Both the position numbers and the translations under genes were made by a program. From Panicum virgatum (lineage: Eukaryota; Streptophyta; Magnoliopsida; Poales; Poaceae): a DNA stretch of 64,000 nt. The notes below the pieces were generated by a model. The model had not been told where the DNA came from and did not search any database. It worked only from the letters and a program-made list of their open reading frames with translations. Where the stretch lies: the NCBI RefSeq assembly GCF_016808335.1, contig NC_053153.1, positions 24,228,090-24,292,089 on the forward strand. Reading direction: 5' to 3'. Position 1 is the stretch's first letter, and each line of letters starts with the position of its first letter. Positions 35,891 through 49,693 of this stretch are shown piece by piece.

Positions 35891-37620
35891 GATATACGTC
35901 AGCGGTCTCATAAGTCATCTCATGCAAGTCCATGTAAATTTTTTTATTATTAGGTGGCAGAGCGAGAGGGAGAAAATTAAAGAGAACAAGTTTCTTATAG
36001 GCTAAAATTTAGCATTACGAGATCAATTCCTCACTATCGTACAAGTTGTTGTTGTACACAAATTATGGAGTATTTATTATGAGACAGCTTATAAGACTAC
36101 TGGCAATACATGAGACTGCCTATTAAACTAGACCAATGCACCTACCCTAACAAAGGGTTTATTGAAGTTGCTCTGACATTTTCTTTTGAGGAAACCCAAT
36201 GTCTTTACACGCACCAATACCGCGTCGTCTTTACCTAATTGCGATAGAATCCATATAAATTCCCGTGTCCCAAAAGGCATTAAACCCTTCCCCAAGGCAC
36301 CTCTTTGCTTTTCTAGCTCCACTTTCACCGTATCCATGGCAAGGCGTCTGGAGTCTGGACAGCCAAGCAGCATGATCGGGTGCCAGTTTCTTGAGGAGCT
36401 GAAGGTGTCAGCTGCAGTAGTTGAACAACACAGTAGCTGAGCACCTGAGCCACGAGCTCGACCTGAGGACTGAGGAGTGGGCCCGGTCGCTTGGAAAAGA
36501 GCATGTGCAGCAAAGAACAGGGAGTTTTATACAGAGATTGCAGCTGGTCGTGGCTCCCTTTTGTAGATGGGCATCTGACGACAGCGAGAGGCTGAGAAGG
36601 CTGGGACGCGCCATGATTCTGAACTCGTAAAGCTCACCACGCGCCTTGGGGTAATATGATTGCGCGGCCGGCTGGAGCTGCCCAGCAATTCGTTTAGGCG
36701 GAGGTGGTGCCCAGAAAAAAGTGCTCCGTGGGGATCTGTTTGATGAGGCAAATGTAATTTGAATTCCAAGAATCTCCAGGATTCTTGCGCTGTGAATCGC
36801 GTGTAGTAAGGATACAATATTCGTTGGTGTCGTTTGCCCCAATTCAGGTTTCGGCTTCCTCGTGAAGATGGGAGGGGCTTCCAGCTTCCTCTCTAAAGCA
36901 AGCATCTTCAAAAGCTACTTCGAGAATTGCTTAAAAGAAAGAGCTAGAGCTTACCCAAAGGGACTAAACATCTCCAACCATCTTTCGTCAATATGATGAT
37001 TTGGCAACCCGTTGTTTATGTTAGTTGGAACTTTAAAAAGAGTTTTTGGTTCCTTTGGGATCTTGCTATCTTGAAATATCAACTCTGATATAGTATGCTA
37101 AAGGCAAACCATACAGAGCTAAGAATACATTTTGAAATGCAAGCTCTGATATATCAACTCCTCATGAGGACGAAAAATTTAGAAAGTTGAAAAAAAATGT
37201 TTTAGCTACTTAGGCTCCAGATGAAACATGAACAAAAAGATTGGAGCATGTTTCCTCTTCCTTGGATAATTGTGAAATTTGTGAGAAGTTCTCGCATGCC
37301 TGTACTCGAAAAAAGTTCATACAACAATAGTCAGTGGCGGAACTAAGAAGGAGCTGGTAGAGGTCATGACCGTCATACTTGGATGATCGGAGATGAAGTT
37401 TTTAGGAAGTCCAACAAAGGTTTGTACGAGCTCTCTGTGCTCCATTTCTAACACAGGAGAAAGATCTATAACAAACTTTTCCATTCCAGCAGGAATTGAA
37501 AATTGTTTCACCCGGTGAAATATGCGTCAATAATCCTAGCATTGTTCTGTAAAGTAAAAACTTCTGAAAAGTAAAAACTAGCTTGGACAGGAAAATTTCT
37601 GTAATGAGGACCGCGTATCC
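35891..37620. other. Intergenic; no confident gene
   Basis: The stretch 35891-36145 has weak inverted ends (TCTCATAAGTCATCTCAT against AGACAGCTTATAAGACT) suggesting another MITE. A 69-residue frame at 36421-36630 (LDLRTEEWARSLGKEH) and its antisense counterpart are the only sizeable ORFs. I recognise no family in either, and the region may hold a decayed exon. Confidence 0.35.
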
Positions 37621-37789
37621 TTGGACAGTTGGACCCGAATACCCGATCACCCGAGTCGTCGTATGACTATGACGCATTCTTTCCGACTAACCCCCACCAA
37701 CTTCTAAATACAACCTTTTCAAAAAAAAAACTTCTAAATACAAGAACAACCACCCGGCACAGTTCAAACCAAGGTTTCTCTACCCGTCC

Positions 37790-38082
37790 TCCGCCGCTTC
37801 TTGCATCCGGCTCAGGATTTCGAACGGCCTCCAAATCTCTCTCCAGCTTGCCCTTCCCGAGACTTCCCTCCCGATCTGGCCGCCGTACCTGCGTCCGTAG
37901 CCCCACGTCTCCGCCTCTCCGGCACTCTGCTTGAGAACCCCAGTTGGTCCCAATTGGCGAGAAACACCGGATCGAATTGGCTGCCGGGGCCGGAGGTCTT
38001 GCAGGATTCGATTCTTGGCGGCTGGTCGGCTGCTTGAACGCTTGACGGCGCTTGGCGAGCTGGCTTTCTCCCGGTGGGAAAG
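37790..38082 (+). promoter_or_regulatory. Probable 5' UTR exon of the NPG-like gene
   Basis: CT-rich, GC-rich sequence typical of a grass 5' leader ends at GGGAAAG/GTGAGC (donor at about 38083). AT-rich intron-like sequence follows to about 38750, just upstream of the start codon at 38786. The short frame at 37629-37934 is regarded as leader. This is inferred, not demonstrated. Confidence 0.45.
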
Positions 38083-38785
38083 GTGAGCGAGTTGACGAGT
38101 TCTTTAACCGATTTTGCGCTTTAGTTTAGCCTTGCTTGGCTGGCTCTTGCCCTCCTTTCCCCCTTTCGCTTTATTCTTTGCAATATTTGATTTAACCTTT
38201 TGCTTTCCTTTTCCCCCCTCTCTCTCTGTTGGGTTTTAACCCTTTAAAGACAGGGAGGGGTTGCAAAGTCTTATTCTTTGCATTCACTTGGCGAATTGGA
38301 TAGGTAGGGGGTGGATAGGCTTTGTCGGTAGGTCCTTTTCCGGGGAGAATTCTATTTTGTTTCTTGGAATAAATGAGGATTTGCGGTCCGTAGCGTTCTT
38401 GTTTCTTGATCTGTTGGTGTGGAGGTTGATGCTCTTCTCGTTCTTCGTCTTCATGGGTAAGCTCCGCGGTTCCTTGGTTGTGCTCTCGTGTTCAGTTTGG
38501 TGGCTACTGATGCGATGTTTGAGTTTGGTCAAGTTCTCTTGGTTCTTGCTAAACCACTGAGCTTATGTCGCAATTGGTGCATCATCGCGATGTGTCTTGT
38601 GCTAAATTGGGTGCGCGCTTGATGTGTATTGTTTGCACATGGATTTGTTGTAACATTTCAGGCTGATCGTTGATGTGATTGCTGTGATTAGCTGTCAAAA
38701 AATGGCTACTGAATTACTGATGCTGTATACTTTATGATTGCTAGATAATTTGGAGGCGGGATGGGGCCAGAAATGATAGAGCATT

Positions 38786-41700
38786 ATGGAGGGTAGGAAG
38801 AGGAGGGGAAGATTCAGGAATTCTCTCAGGCGGATGGCGATGGAGTGTCTGTGCTCCGGTGAGCAGCTGAAGGGGGCTGATGAGACTGTCAGGTCGTCTG
38901 ATTCTACAATCACAAAAGATTTCTCGGCCAGCGGGTACTCTTCTAGGAATGGAGAAATTGAACAGTACCTTGATAATGGCAACATAGAGGAAGCTGAGTT
39001 GTCACTCCGGGAGGGCATATGCCTAAATTATGAGGTGGGTGTTTCCTTTTGTGAAACTAATTTTGTTTTGGCACTAAAGACAGCTGAAATCTTGCTGGAT
39101 GTGACTCAAAAACACCTCATTTTAAGTATCTGAACCTCCTTTCCCGTGTATCTGTATCTTGCACTTCCAGCGAAGATTTTATTGTGAAGCTAGTATGCTT
39201 CTTAAATGCCTAAGTATCTTTTGTCATTTCATTCTTCCGTGTGAAGATTGTTGCATATAAATTAAATCCGCCTGCATTCTGAATGTAATTATGTTTGTGA
39301 TGGTAATTGAATAAAGGAATGCTTATCTTTCTTCCACTAGCATTTGTTCACTACCTCCTGCTGTTTATCAGTTTTTCTGTGCTATCATTTTGTTTTACAT
39401 ATAAAATATCATACAAAAGGTTCCTTTTCTATACAACAACAACAATATTTAAAAGGTAAGTTCTTTCTAATTTCAGAAAAGAACTGATTAATTTATTGCC
39501 ACCATTTCTGTTTCTTTGATTTGGTGTTACACTAGAATATCATTTTATCGCTGTTCTACATTTTGAGAATTATATTTGGACCTACTCCGTAGCTATTTCT
39601 AGCATGACTAACAAAACCTGCTAAACAGGAAGCAAGGGCATTGCTAGGAAGGCTAGAATATCAACGGGGTCATGTCGAAGCAGCACTCCGTGTCTTTGAT
39701 GGAATAGACATATCTGCATTAGTCCCTAAGATGAAAATCTCAATTGCTAGAAAAGCTGATCGTCGAAAGACCCATTCGCAGTGGGATTCTCCACCAATGC
39801 CCTTGCATGCTGTCAGCCTTCACATGGAGGCGATATATCTCAAAGCAAAAGCGCTTCGTGATCTTGGAAAATACAAAGGTATGCTGCCTGCACATTGCTA
39901 TAACTGTCACACATATGAACTGGCTTGTGAATCAAGGGCAAACACACGAGTGCTTTGCAAGTTTGCATTGTGGTATATCGTATTAGAAAAAAAGGACTGC
40001 ACTTCTCCCTCCCTCCCTCCCTCCCTCTAGTGTAAATTTAATTCAATATGTTTGATTTTACAGAAGCTGCACAAGAATGTAGAATGATATTGGATATTGT
40101 GGAAGCAGCAATACCTGAGGGTTTGCCACCAGGCTTTGGAAAAGGTTGTAAATTGAATGAAATAATATGCAAGGCCGTAGAGTTGCTCCCTGAGCTGTGG
40201 AAATCAGGGGGCTTTTCACTTGAAGCCATTTCTTCATATAGGAGGTCGCTTCTCAATAATTGGAACCTTGATGGAGAGACTGTAGCAAGGATACAAAAGA
40301 AATTTGCTGTTTTTCTCCTATATAGTGGTTGCGAAGCACGCCCTCCAAATCTCCATTCTCAGTTGGATGGTTCATTTGTACCTCGCAACAATATGGAAGA
40401 GGCTATTCTTCTTTTGATGATTCTATTGAGGAAGTTCAATCTCAAGAGGATTGAGCGGGATCCCTCTGTGATGCACCACCTTACTTTTGCACTGGCCATG
40501 TCAGGGCAGCTAATTCCACTGGCTGGACAATTTGAAGAACTGTTACCTGGAGTGTTAGATAAAAGAGAGTGGTTATATAATGTTGCATTGTGTTACTTAG
40601 CAGAAGAAGATGATCTGAGTGCCCTGAATCTTCTCAAACAAATTTTGAGGGCTGGAGAGGATTCTGATCATCTCAAAGAACTTCTCCTAGCTTCAAAGGC
40701 TTGTGTTGAGATGAGTTCTCATACTGAAGGTCCTTCCTATGCACGGAGAGCCATTGCCAATATGCAGGGAGGATGCGAACAAATGGCCGGAGTTGCAGAG
40801 TTGTTGCTTGGTGTTACGCTTTCTAATCAAGCTAGAAGTGCAATATCTGAAACAGATAGAACTGCTTGGCAGTGTGAAGCACTGGAAGTGCTTGGGAACG
40901 CTGACAAAAAGATGCATGGGAAAGATTCTAGGGCATTGTACAGTCTGAGCCTTGTAAATGCTGAGCAGAGGAAATTAGAACCTGCTTCTTTTTATGCAAA
41001 GAAGCTGGTGAAACTTGAGGCTGGATCAGAGCTGAGGAGTTGGCTTCTTTTGGCTCGAATACTGAGTGCTCAGAAGCAGTTCGCCGATGCTGAAACAATT
41101 GTTGATGCTGCTCTAGACCAGACTGGCAAATGGAGTCAAGGAGATCTCTTGCGAACCAAAGCCAGAATTCAGGCTGCGCAGGGGCAATTCAGAGTTGCAG
41201 TCGAGACATACACCGAACTTCTAGCTATCATTCAACTTAGAACAAAAAGTTTAGCTGCTGGGATTTACTCGGCAAAGGTACTTTGAAACTTAGGTTTTTA
41301 AACATGGCATCTGTAATTATACATTCTTGCTAATAGCACAATATGCCACGTACACTCAGATTATAGGTGAAATTTTCTTATTACTGTTTAATCGAATGTC
41401 ATTTTTCTTCCAGTCAAAGCAGCATACATTATATAGCGATTTGAAGGCATGCAGATTAGACAATTAAATATTCATTTCAGCTTCAATATTCATGAATAGG
41501 GCATAGTTATGTTGATGTTATTGTTGCACACTTACTCCAACATCCTTTTTTTCTTTAAATAAATGGACAAGTTTTGGCCATATTAAATTTATTACATTAA
41601 CCAACTATAGGCATAGGGTTATTGCTACAGCCTCAATTTTTGGATATAAGTATTTATGTCTACCATGAATTTAATTGCACTTATGCTACACATGGAACAA

Positions 41701-42654
41701 CTGAGCATTTCTGCTGAAGTTAGTAAAGACTGCCTACCCGCTGACCTCTTAGCTTTTCATGCTGGTTGTTATACCCATAGCACAGTAGCAATTAGGTTGT
41801 CAGTTGGTCACCATTATCTCTGAAGCACTTCTATTACTTTCTACAGGGCAACAAGGATGATAAAGGCTTGGAAATAGAGACCTGGTATGATCTATCTCTC
41901 TTGTACCTAGGTATGGCACAATGGAGGGATGCAGAGATTTGTGTATTGAAGATAAGATCCATCAGTCCTTATTCTGCATTGGCATGGCATGCTACAGGTC
42001 ATTCTTATTCATTTCTTTTAAATATGACTAAAATCTTGCTTGCTACATTGTCTAAACAATTATCATTTCTAAATATTCCAACCATACACACCTATCTGCA
42101 ATCTCTCTATTTAGTTTTTCAAAATGGATTAGCTCATAAATTTTGAAATATTTTTCTTTTCCAAATTATTAGATTTGTAATGCAGTTATATATTTATAAC
42201 ATTAGTTGTCCATTGAATTTGTCTATTTGAGCTTCCTATAAGTCAAGGATCTGAGATTTCAGTTAACTTCGACAAAAGCCACCTTTTACACTCTAGATAC
42301 TTCATTTCATATTGTTCACAAAGTTATTCATTTCCAGGAAAAATATATGAAGCAAAAGGTCTTACAAAAGAAGCTTTGGGAGCTTTTTTCAGAGCATTAG
42401 ACCTTGATCCTAAACATGTCCCAAGTTTGATATCGATTGCCACTGTTCTACGGCAACTTGGTGACAAGCCGTTGTCTTCTGTACGGTGCTTCCTGACTGA
42501 TGCATTGCAACTGGATAGAACTAATCATGTTGCATGGTTCAATCTTGGCCTGCTTTACAAAGAGGAAGGTAGCAGATCAGCAGTTGAAGCTGCTGAATGC
42601 TTTCAAGCTTCTGCTTTTCTTGAAGAAACAGAACCTGTAGAGCCTTTCAGATGA
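38786..42654 (+). CDS. NPGR2: TPR protein of the NPG1/NPGR family (calmodulin-binding)
   Basis: In Arabidopsis NPG1 and NPGR proteins bind calmodulin through tetratricopeptide repeats and are linked to pollen germination. Exons 38786-39034, 39629-39878, 40064-41277, 41847-41997 and 42338-42654 give 726 residues, with all phases consistent. The N-terminus is basic (MEGRKRRGRFRNSLRRMAM) and followed by CLCSGEQL and the family block SGYSSRNGEIEQYLDNGNIE. TPR-like helices begin at about residue 84 (EARALLGRLEYQRGHVEAAL) and recur to the end (ETWYDLSLLYLGMAQWRDAE; HVAWFNLGLLYKEEGSRSAV). No lesion is seen. Arabidopsis paralogues are similar in length. NPGR2 is the closest match I recall; the exact paralogue is uncertain. 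Confidence 0.92.
39999..40029 (+). repeat. (CTCC)n microsatellite in intron 2 of the NPG-like gene
   Basis: CTTCTCCCTCCCTCC-type repeats lie about 35 bp upstream of the exon 3 acceptor (CAG at 40061-40063). Confidence 0.85.
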
Positions 42655-45626
42655 CAGATATATGTACAGGGGCTACAGATTTAAGCTGCTGTATGTATTT
42701 TTTTATATATTTTTCCTATACTGGTAAAATAGTGGATTACAGAGTCCCAGGAACGATCTTCAGGAGTTCATAGCATTAGAAACTGTTGGAAAAGTTTTTT
42801 TTAACAATTCAATCTATAGTTCCAATTTGTTTCTATGTAGTGATGCTCTTCAACCGTTGAGTAGGAACAGTGCTTACTGCAATATACAGATAAACCAGGG
42901 ACCAGTACGGAGTGTTAGTGTATCTTGAGCAAAATTATTTCACATACAAGTATCAGACTACACTGTTTATTTATTGAGAAATTTAAAAGGATAAAATATG
43001 TTCTGGGGTCCTTCAGAGTTCAGTTCAGTATCTCAACCATAACCTTTCTTGCATATCAATAATATATTATAAGTTATTGATGGTTTGTCTATTTCCTGAC
43101 ATCTTCTGTTAAAAAACTGAACCTACTTAACCTTTGTGACTTGACATGATGTGCCAAATAGTTCAAAGTTTACATTGCACATACTCTGTCACAAATAGAA
43201 ATCTATACATACTATTGTGATAATACTGTATTGATTTCTCTTGAGGCCTTCCTCTCCTCCATGGAAGGCCCTTTATTGCTATCCGCTTGTCATGTTGCTG
43301 CTTAGCTAGTTGCATCAATAAATGTGGTAGATATTTGTCTTTGTTCAGCACTAATGAGGTGGTATGCCAGCAACTGAAATTTAATTATGTCACTATCTTC
43401 TCGTCTGGTTTTGCCCAAGTCTGAACTCTGAAGGACAATTGCTGGTATGTGTTCTTTTCAACCAATCAAGGATTAGCTAGTTGCTTTTCAATGATGAAAT
43501 CAAGGATTCTTGCTCATGTTTGTCTGTCCAGCAAGGGACCTATATGTCCATGCCTTTATCTTTATAGTTCTTTGTACTGAATTTTTTAGGATTATCCATG
43601 CAGATGTTTAGATATACAGTGAAGTGTTAAATACTGTTGTCTAAAAAAATCGTTATTCATTTAGCACTGGTTTGAAAAACTTTTGCCTACTTTACATTAA
43701 ATTAGTTTGACCACAAGATCTGAAATATTTGATCCTCCCATTAATTTTAGCCCTGATTCATCATATGACTTAGTTTTGGCATTCTCTGTTGTTTCCGATT
43801 TAGTGTGTTATAACAATAAAACCTGTGTTTTAACATAAGTTGTTTGGCTGTACAGGTGAACATCTGGAAAGCTCCACCATGGAGATCTTGAGTTGTAACT
43901 ATCGAACAAGGAGCCATAGGTAGGATGCAAATTGGTGGTTCTCAATGCGATTTTCAAGATCATTACAGTTTTCTTGGGCATCCTCTATGCAAATCAGAAG
44001 GCAGATAACCTTATGGTGTGCACCACTGTAGAGCTAAACCATTTCCAGATGCCCCCCCCCCCCCCCCCCCCCCGCCGTTTTGTTGTTTGGGTGAGGGCTA
44101 ATAATGTCCACCCAAATAGCAGACATATGCTTGAGAGCCCAATTTCCATTGGGCAGCAAGTTTTCTGTTCCATATCTGTTCCCTAATCCCTATTCAGTGG
44201 TGCTAATATGAGTTGTGTACTATGTGTCCAATGTTTGTGCCAAATTCTAATGCAGAGGATCGGCAAAATTATAGTGGTAGTAAATCTAATGCTTACCATC
44301 GTTGGGTTATAATGTTGTAGGCATGTACAATTTGGATGTTTGTCGATGCTTGGTGTTGGTAGGCTGATAGCTCTGATTCTATGGTTTGGTTTAATTACGG
44401 TTATGAGGCAGGAGTAATTGTTGGCAAAGGCAAGCCATTCAAATTAACAGTCTGGGAGCTAAGTAGATATATATTTGGTAAACTTTTACTTCACAGACTG
44501 CATTTCAAGACATCAATATTTGGTAAACTTTTATTTCATAGACTTGTGAGCTTTTTCGTCCAAAACATTTTCAACCAGGCTACTTCGTTCAACCAGGCTG
44601 CATTTCGTTGGCCACCCTGATCGCTTCAGATTTTTGCAGCCGCTTGGGCTGGCTGTATTGAGCCGCGCGGCTGCAAGCTTCCAGCAGCTGCATCATGGTT
44701 GGCAGAGTCGATTTTACACCGTGAAGAAACAGCTTGACTGCAGTTGCAGCGCCGCAGCAGCAAGCTGTTCCGAGCACGATTTTCACAAGAAAACAACAAA
44801 AGGCACCTAAATTGTTGATTGTTTTATTAAGAATCACATCATATTTGCACATTATGATGTCAATCAATTATTGAATCAGGAACAGAGAGTAGAATCAAGA
44901 AAAAAAAACTCACAATGCCTTCCGTAGCCTAATGTAGGCATTTAGCTGGAGAAAGCACGTAAACATGTAGGCCATTTGCTTCTACACGCCCTGTCATATA
45001 GAAAAAAAGGAGAAACTTAAAACATCAATCCATAGGGACATTAACAATAATAAAACCTTATAATTCAGGGAACATAGTATAAGAAGCCAAAATATCACTA
45101 TGAATATGACCAATTTATATTAGTTCTCATCAGTAATTTTGCTACAATTTAAGAACATGTTTATCAATTTATATAGCACAAAGGGTACAAATGAAGCAAT
45201 GTGCCAATCAGATAACTGATAAAACAAATACTGTGAGGTTAGGACAAATTGAGTGGAGATGCAATCACCAAAGGTCATTGTGCTCTCATTTAGGGTAGAT
45301 TTAGTAAAGCTAAGGAAATCTGACAGGACACGAAAAGTTTGCCATGCTGCAATTGAGCTTTCAACATAAGGTAAGCAAGGAAATCAGATGGACACACACT
45401 GAGCTTTCAACACTAGTCAAAAACTGTCAAACCAAAACACATACGATGCATGTGATGATCCAAATCACAAACCACAGAAATAAAAACAAGAATCCGAAAC
45501 AAAAAAGTGAAATTCATGTGGACCTGAAAGATTCCAACACCGCAGTCTATGTGGATCTTGGTGAGGTGAGGCCATTGGGAAGGAGGTGCTCCTTGAACCC
45601 ACCGATCTCTAGCATCCACAGGTAAA
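42655..45626. other. 3' flank of the NPG-like gene; no gene seen
   Basis: Most is AT-rich with no domain-bearing frame. CTGTACAG/GTGAACATC near 43857 resembles an acceptor and could start a non-coding 3' UTR exon. A 22-base C run lies at 44052-44073. A short inverted-looking segment at 44590-44790 is GC-richer but unrecognised. Confidence 0.4.
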
Positions 45627-45952
45627 TGCTAGAGATCCCAAAAATTTTAGATCCCAAAAATTTTTGGCCAAAAACATCACATTGAATGTTTGGACACATG
45701 CATGGAGTATTAAATGTGAACAAAATAAAAATCATTTGCACGAATCTTTTAAGCCTAATTGCGCTTTGATTTGACAATGTGGTGCTATAATAAACATTTG
45801 CTAATGGCAGATTATTTGGGCTTAATAAATTTGTCTCACAATTTACATGCAGAATCTGTAATTTGTTTTGTTATTAGTCTACATTTAATACTTCAAATAC
45901 GTGTCGGAATGCTTCAAAAACTTTACCTGTAAAGAACTAAACACAGCCTAAG
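45627..45952. mobile_element. MITE of the TTTAGTTC/GAACTAAA class, diverged
   Basis: Internal motifs TGGACACATGCATGGAGTAT, TAAGCCTAATT, TTTGACAATGTGGTGCTAT and CTTAATAAATTTGTCTCACA are those of a very common panicoid MITE. The right end GAACTAAACACAGCC is typical; the left end is eroded. Confidence 0.65.
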
Positions 45953-47322
45953 CTAAGTCTATATATCAAAAAGTAATGGAACAAGCAATGCTAGAAAGGA
46001 AGAGAACAAAATAGCAAGAAAAATATTGAACAATCTAGTGTCCTTACTTTCCTTTATTTTCTACATCAGCTCATTCAAACCGCCACTCCAGCCTTTTCTT
46101 CGCACTAATATACGATGTACCAAAATCTACGTGACTTTATCCATCCATCATGCATCCTATCCTTATTAGCAGATGTTAGATTGAGAATCGCTAAAGCTAG
46201 ACATTCTTACCGAGTTACCATATTATTTTTAGGTAAATACTAATTACAGACCGGCCGTATGTTTGGGCCTCTGCAAGGCTGCCTATCTAATATTCATATC
46301 CATTCAATCCAAGGCTCCACAGTGGGAGGCGACGTTTCAGGCCCAGCCCACGTGGCTTCCTTGGTCCCACAATCAGAGGAAGGGGAGGGGTTCACAGAGA
46401 AGCATTTTCATTTCTAGTATTCTCTCTTAGAAAAAGCGTAATTTTTGAACCGTCCGTCAAATTTAAATTCAGGTTGCATAGCTGTATTTCTTTTGAAAAA
46501 ATGTTCAAAACAATATGTCACCTGCATATGTTTTAATAATATTTTATAAATACCTATAAATTGCTCACATAGATTAGAAAAATACCAACACAAATTAGTA
46601 AAACATGCTCAATTAGCTAGCTACATAAACACAATTGTTTGCCATCATCCTCTAATCACATCATCCAATTATTTTCTAAATACCAACATCAATATCCACT
46701 TAACTAAACCCAAACGAGTCAAGCAACATTTTGTAAAATGATGAGCAACTTTTGCAAAGTTCATAAGCAAATTAGAATACATTAAAAAACAATTTCTCAC
46801 ATGAAAAAATATATCTTTGAAATATAATGGCGTGGGATGTTGTTCTGAAGCTCTTATTGAAATGAGTGCGATTGTGTCACTGGATTTTGATTTGGACACT
46901 CACTATTGAAACAACGGTATTTTTTTTATTTCAAAAATTCAAATTGTGTATTCCCTACATGAGGCGGAAGTAGCGGAGTGAAAAAAATATACCAAAATAG
47001 AAAATTATAATTAGGAACTTTCCCTAAAAGGAGTGGCCATACGACAGACCTAACCTACGGCCTAGATCCTTTTATGCTAAAATTCCTAATTTAGATCACA
47101 CAATTTCACTTACATCATTTCAACCCCTGTTTAAATTATTTCAGCACAAACCAATAACAGGGCTGGTGAAAGATGAGGTAGATTCTCTTGTTGATCAATC
47201 CCCACGAGCTACTCATTTACTGAAACTCCCCAACCAGATTAAGCTAACAACATATTTCTTAGTGCCGAATACTCTCACAATATAATTATTCAGATTTTTT
47301 TCCTATAATAACCGTTTTAATT
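45953..47322. other. Intergenic AT-rich DNA
   Basis: No gene or bounded element was recognised. The GC-richer patch at 46240-46400 has GGGCC-type motifs but no long frame. Confidence 0.4.
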
Positions 47323-47331
47323 TATTTGTAA
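47323..47331. repeat. 9-bp TSD of Pack-MULE, left copy
   Basis: TATTTGTAA is repeated exactly at 51953-51961. Confidence 0.93.
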
Positions 47332-47685
47332 GGAAAAAGTCTATTTTTGGCCATCCAACTCTTGCCTCGGTTTGGTTTTGGCCATCAAACTTCAAAACCG
47401 GATATCTTTGATCATCCAACTCTTAAAACCGTTCATTTTCGACCATCGGGCAGTTTTGTTACCCGGTTTCGCTGACGTGGACGCCACATGGCGGTGGGTC
47501 CACTTGTCAGCCACATCTCTCCTCTCCTCTCTTTTCTCCTCTCCCTCTCCTCTCTCTTTCTTCTGTCTTCACCACCGGCAGCCGCCGCCCTCTGAGCCGC
47601 CCTCGATGGTGCAGCCTCCCTGCGCGGCCTCTCCTCCGGTGGGAACGCGACGGACGCCGTAGCGCGCCCCCTCCCCTTCGGCGAG

Positions 47686-49374
47686 TGTAAGCATCTAGGC
47701 CCTCAAGGTATGTTTCGGTGATTAATGACAACCATTATTGTGACTAATGAGTTTGTACAGCTTAATAGATCATTATCGCTCATTTGGTCATATGTCAAAA
47801 GAGGCCCCTTAATTTCATTATCCAAAAAGGCGATCTCGGTATTCAACTCATATATATGTCAAGACTAAGGATCTTTCTAGTCCTAAGTGTCATAAGGTTG
47901 AGAAGGACGCTTAGGTTAGTATAGGTTTTATAGTTTTGTAGTGATCGCACTATTAAGAGGGGTTAAGGCCAAGTAACTTGAGCATGGACATGGTCAATCA
48001 AAAATGGATGCACACTATGGTCACTCAGGTTCCTAGAAGTTCAAATAAGTGGCTTTCAACTTATATGTCAAGAATATTTGGATTTCATTCAAGACTCAAA
48101 TCAGAAAAGGCAAAATCAGAAAAAGTCTTTAACACCGGTTTAACCGACGCTCTCCCTTTTCTATACGTCGGTTAAACGAAGTCAGCAGAGTCTGGACAAG
48201 TCAATACACCGGTTAAACCGACGTGTTTGAATTTAACGTCGGTGCATTAGTCCAGAGTTGGTTTTTCCAGGGTAATTCAAGTTCTATACACCGGTTAAAC
48301 CGACGCTGTTTGAAATGAGACGTCGGTGCAATTGACCAGTGAGATGATTTTTCCATGGATTTCTGAAGTTGTACTCACCGGTTAAACCGACGATGGTTTT
48401 GAGTTAACGTCGGTGCAGTTGTCCAGAGACTTGGTTTTTCAGTTGATCAGTGGACAACTACACTCACCGGTTAAACCGATGATACGTCGGTTAATCTGCC
48501 CAAGTTGTAACGGCTAGTTTTCAGAAGGGGCAGTTTACATTCATCGGTTAAACCGACGATGACTATTGGAGGTACGTCGGATTAACCGGCGCTACGCAGT
48601 TTTCTGGCAGCTTTTTCTCCAACGGCTCTATCCGTGTGAGCTGCCTATATATACCCCTCCAATGAGTCATTTTGCCACTCTTGACACCAGGCAACATCCA
48701 TACACTCAATACTATAGTCAAGAGCCACCTTGAGCTTCATCTTTCACATACTTGTTCATTCAATCAATCAAGAAGCAAGATTAAGGACTTGAGTAGAGAT
48801 AAGCTTGTGTGCATCCGTTCTTGGTGATCGGTTCTTGCTCAAGTGAAGGCCTTAGCTTGTTACTCTTGGTGATTGGCATCACCTAGGCGATCTTGGTGAT
48901 CGAGGTGTTTCTCGCGGAGCTTGTCAAGGATTGTGGGAGCCCGGAGAAGAAGATTGTACGTGGCTTGATCTCCACCACGCCGGGATGGTGAACTGAGACT
49001 CTTAGTGAGCGCCCTCGTCTCGGTGACTTGGGAGGTGACAAGACTCTTTGTGAGTGTCACAACGTGGATTAGGGGTGTGTGTGCCAACACATCGATACCA
49101 CGGGAAAAAATCCGGTCGTCTCTTGTCCACTCTCTTAATTCAAGCATTTTCTTTCATGCAATTTATTCATGTGCTTGACTTAGAGATCATAACTTAGCTC
49201 TACCTTGCTAGGCTTTTCTTCTCGTTTTATCTCTCATAGCTTGTGTAGATAGCTTAGTTATCCGGTTGGTGAATTGGTGCCTTACTAGCATTATATAGGT
49301 TAAGGTTGCTTAATTGTGTTTTAGAAATTGAAAAAGACCCAATTCACCCCCCTCTTGGTCCATCGATCCTTTCA
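47686..49374 (+). mobile_element. Solo LTR, 1,689 bp, inside the Pack-MULE
   Basis: It starts TGTAAGCATCTAGGCCC and ends CATCGATCCTTTCA, with a 5-bp flank GCGAG (47681-47685) and GCGGG (49375-49379), one mismatch. It carries six copies, 75-90 bp apart, of a CACCGGTTAAACCGACG motif, most paired with ACGTCGGTGCA. A TATA-like CCTATATATACCCC lies near 48642. No gag or pol is present. Confidence 0.87.
48130..48600 (+). repeat. Tandem CACCGGTTAAACCGACG / CGTCGGT hairpin motifs
   Basis: Copies begin near 48133, 48209, 48290, 48377, 48465 and 48542. Each contains ACCGACG and a downstream CGTCGGT that can pair. They lie just upstream of the LTR TATA box, where an enhancer-like U3 repeat would be expected. 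Confidence 0.8.
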
Positions 49375-49693
49375 GCGGGGACGCGAAGGACATGCATCGG
49401 CGACGGCGGAAACGGCCGCGGGTTGGCCGGCGTGGGCGAATTGTGACGGCGACACTCCGGCCAACGACTTGCTCACGAGCTTCCGAAGCAACTACTTAGA
49501 CGTCTAGGACCAAGAACTCGAGCGAAAAAAGGCAGCGCATAGGTGCTCACCGTGGAGATGGCGTACTGTGGCTGGCGGACGACAATAACGGTGACACAAC
49601 CTTGCCGGTGATGAGCGGTGCAATTGAGGGGGTGTGGTGAAGCTTTAGGTGCTAGCGGAGCTGTATACAGAAGGAATCAACCGACGGTGGAGT

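Noticed and set aside
36421..36911. Overlapping frames on both strands
   Set aside because: No recognisable family, and no splice or promoter support. I could not decide whether any is a decayed exon.
37629..37934. 101-codon frame before the NPG-like gene
   Set aside because: Ser/Pro/Arg-rich with no similarity; better explained as CT-rich 5' leader.
44052..44073. 22-base C run as a possible structural signal
   Set aside because: A simple homopolymer with no supporting context; could be length-variable or a sequencing artefact.
48130..48600. Regularly spaced repeats resembling a CRISPR array
   Set aside because: They are U3 repeats of a plant LTR. Spacers are themselves similar and the context is eukaryotic.
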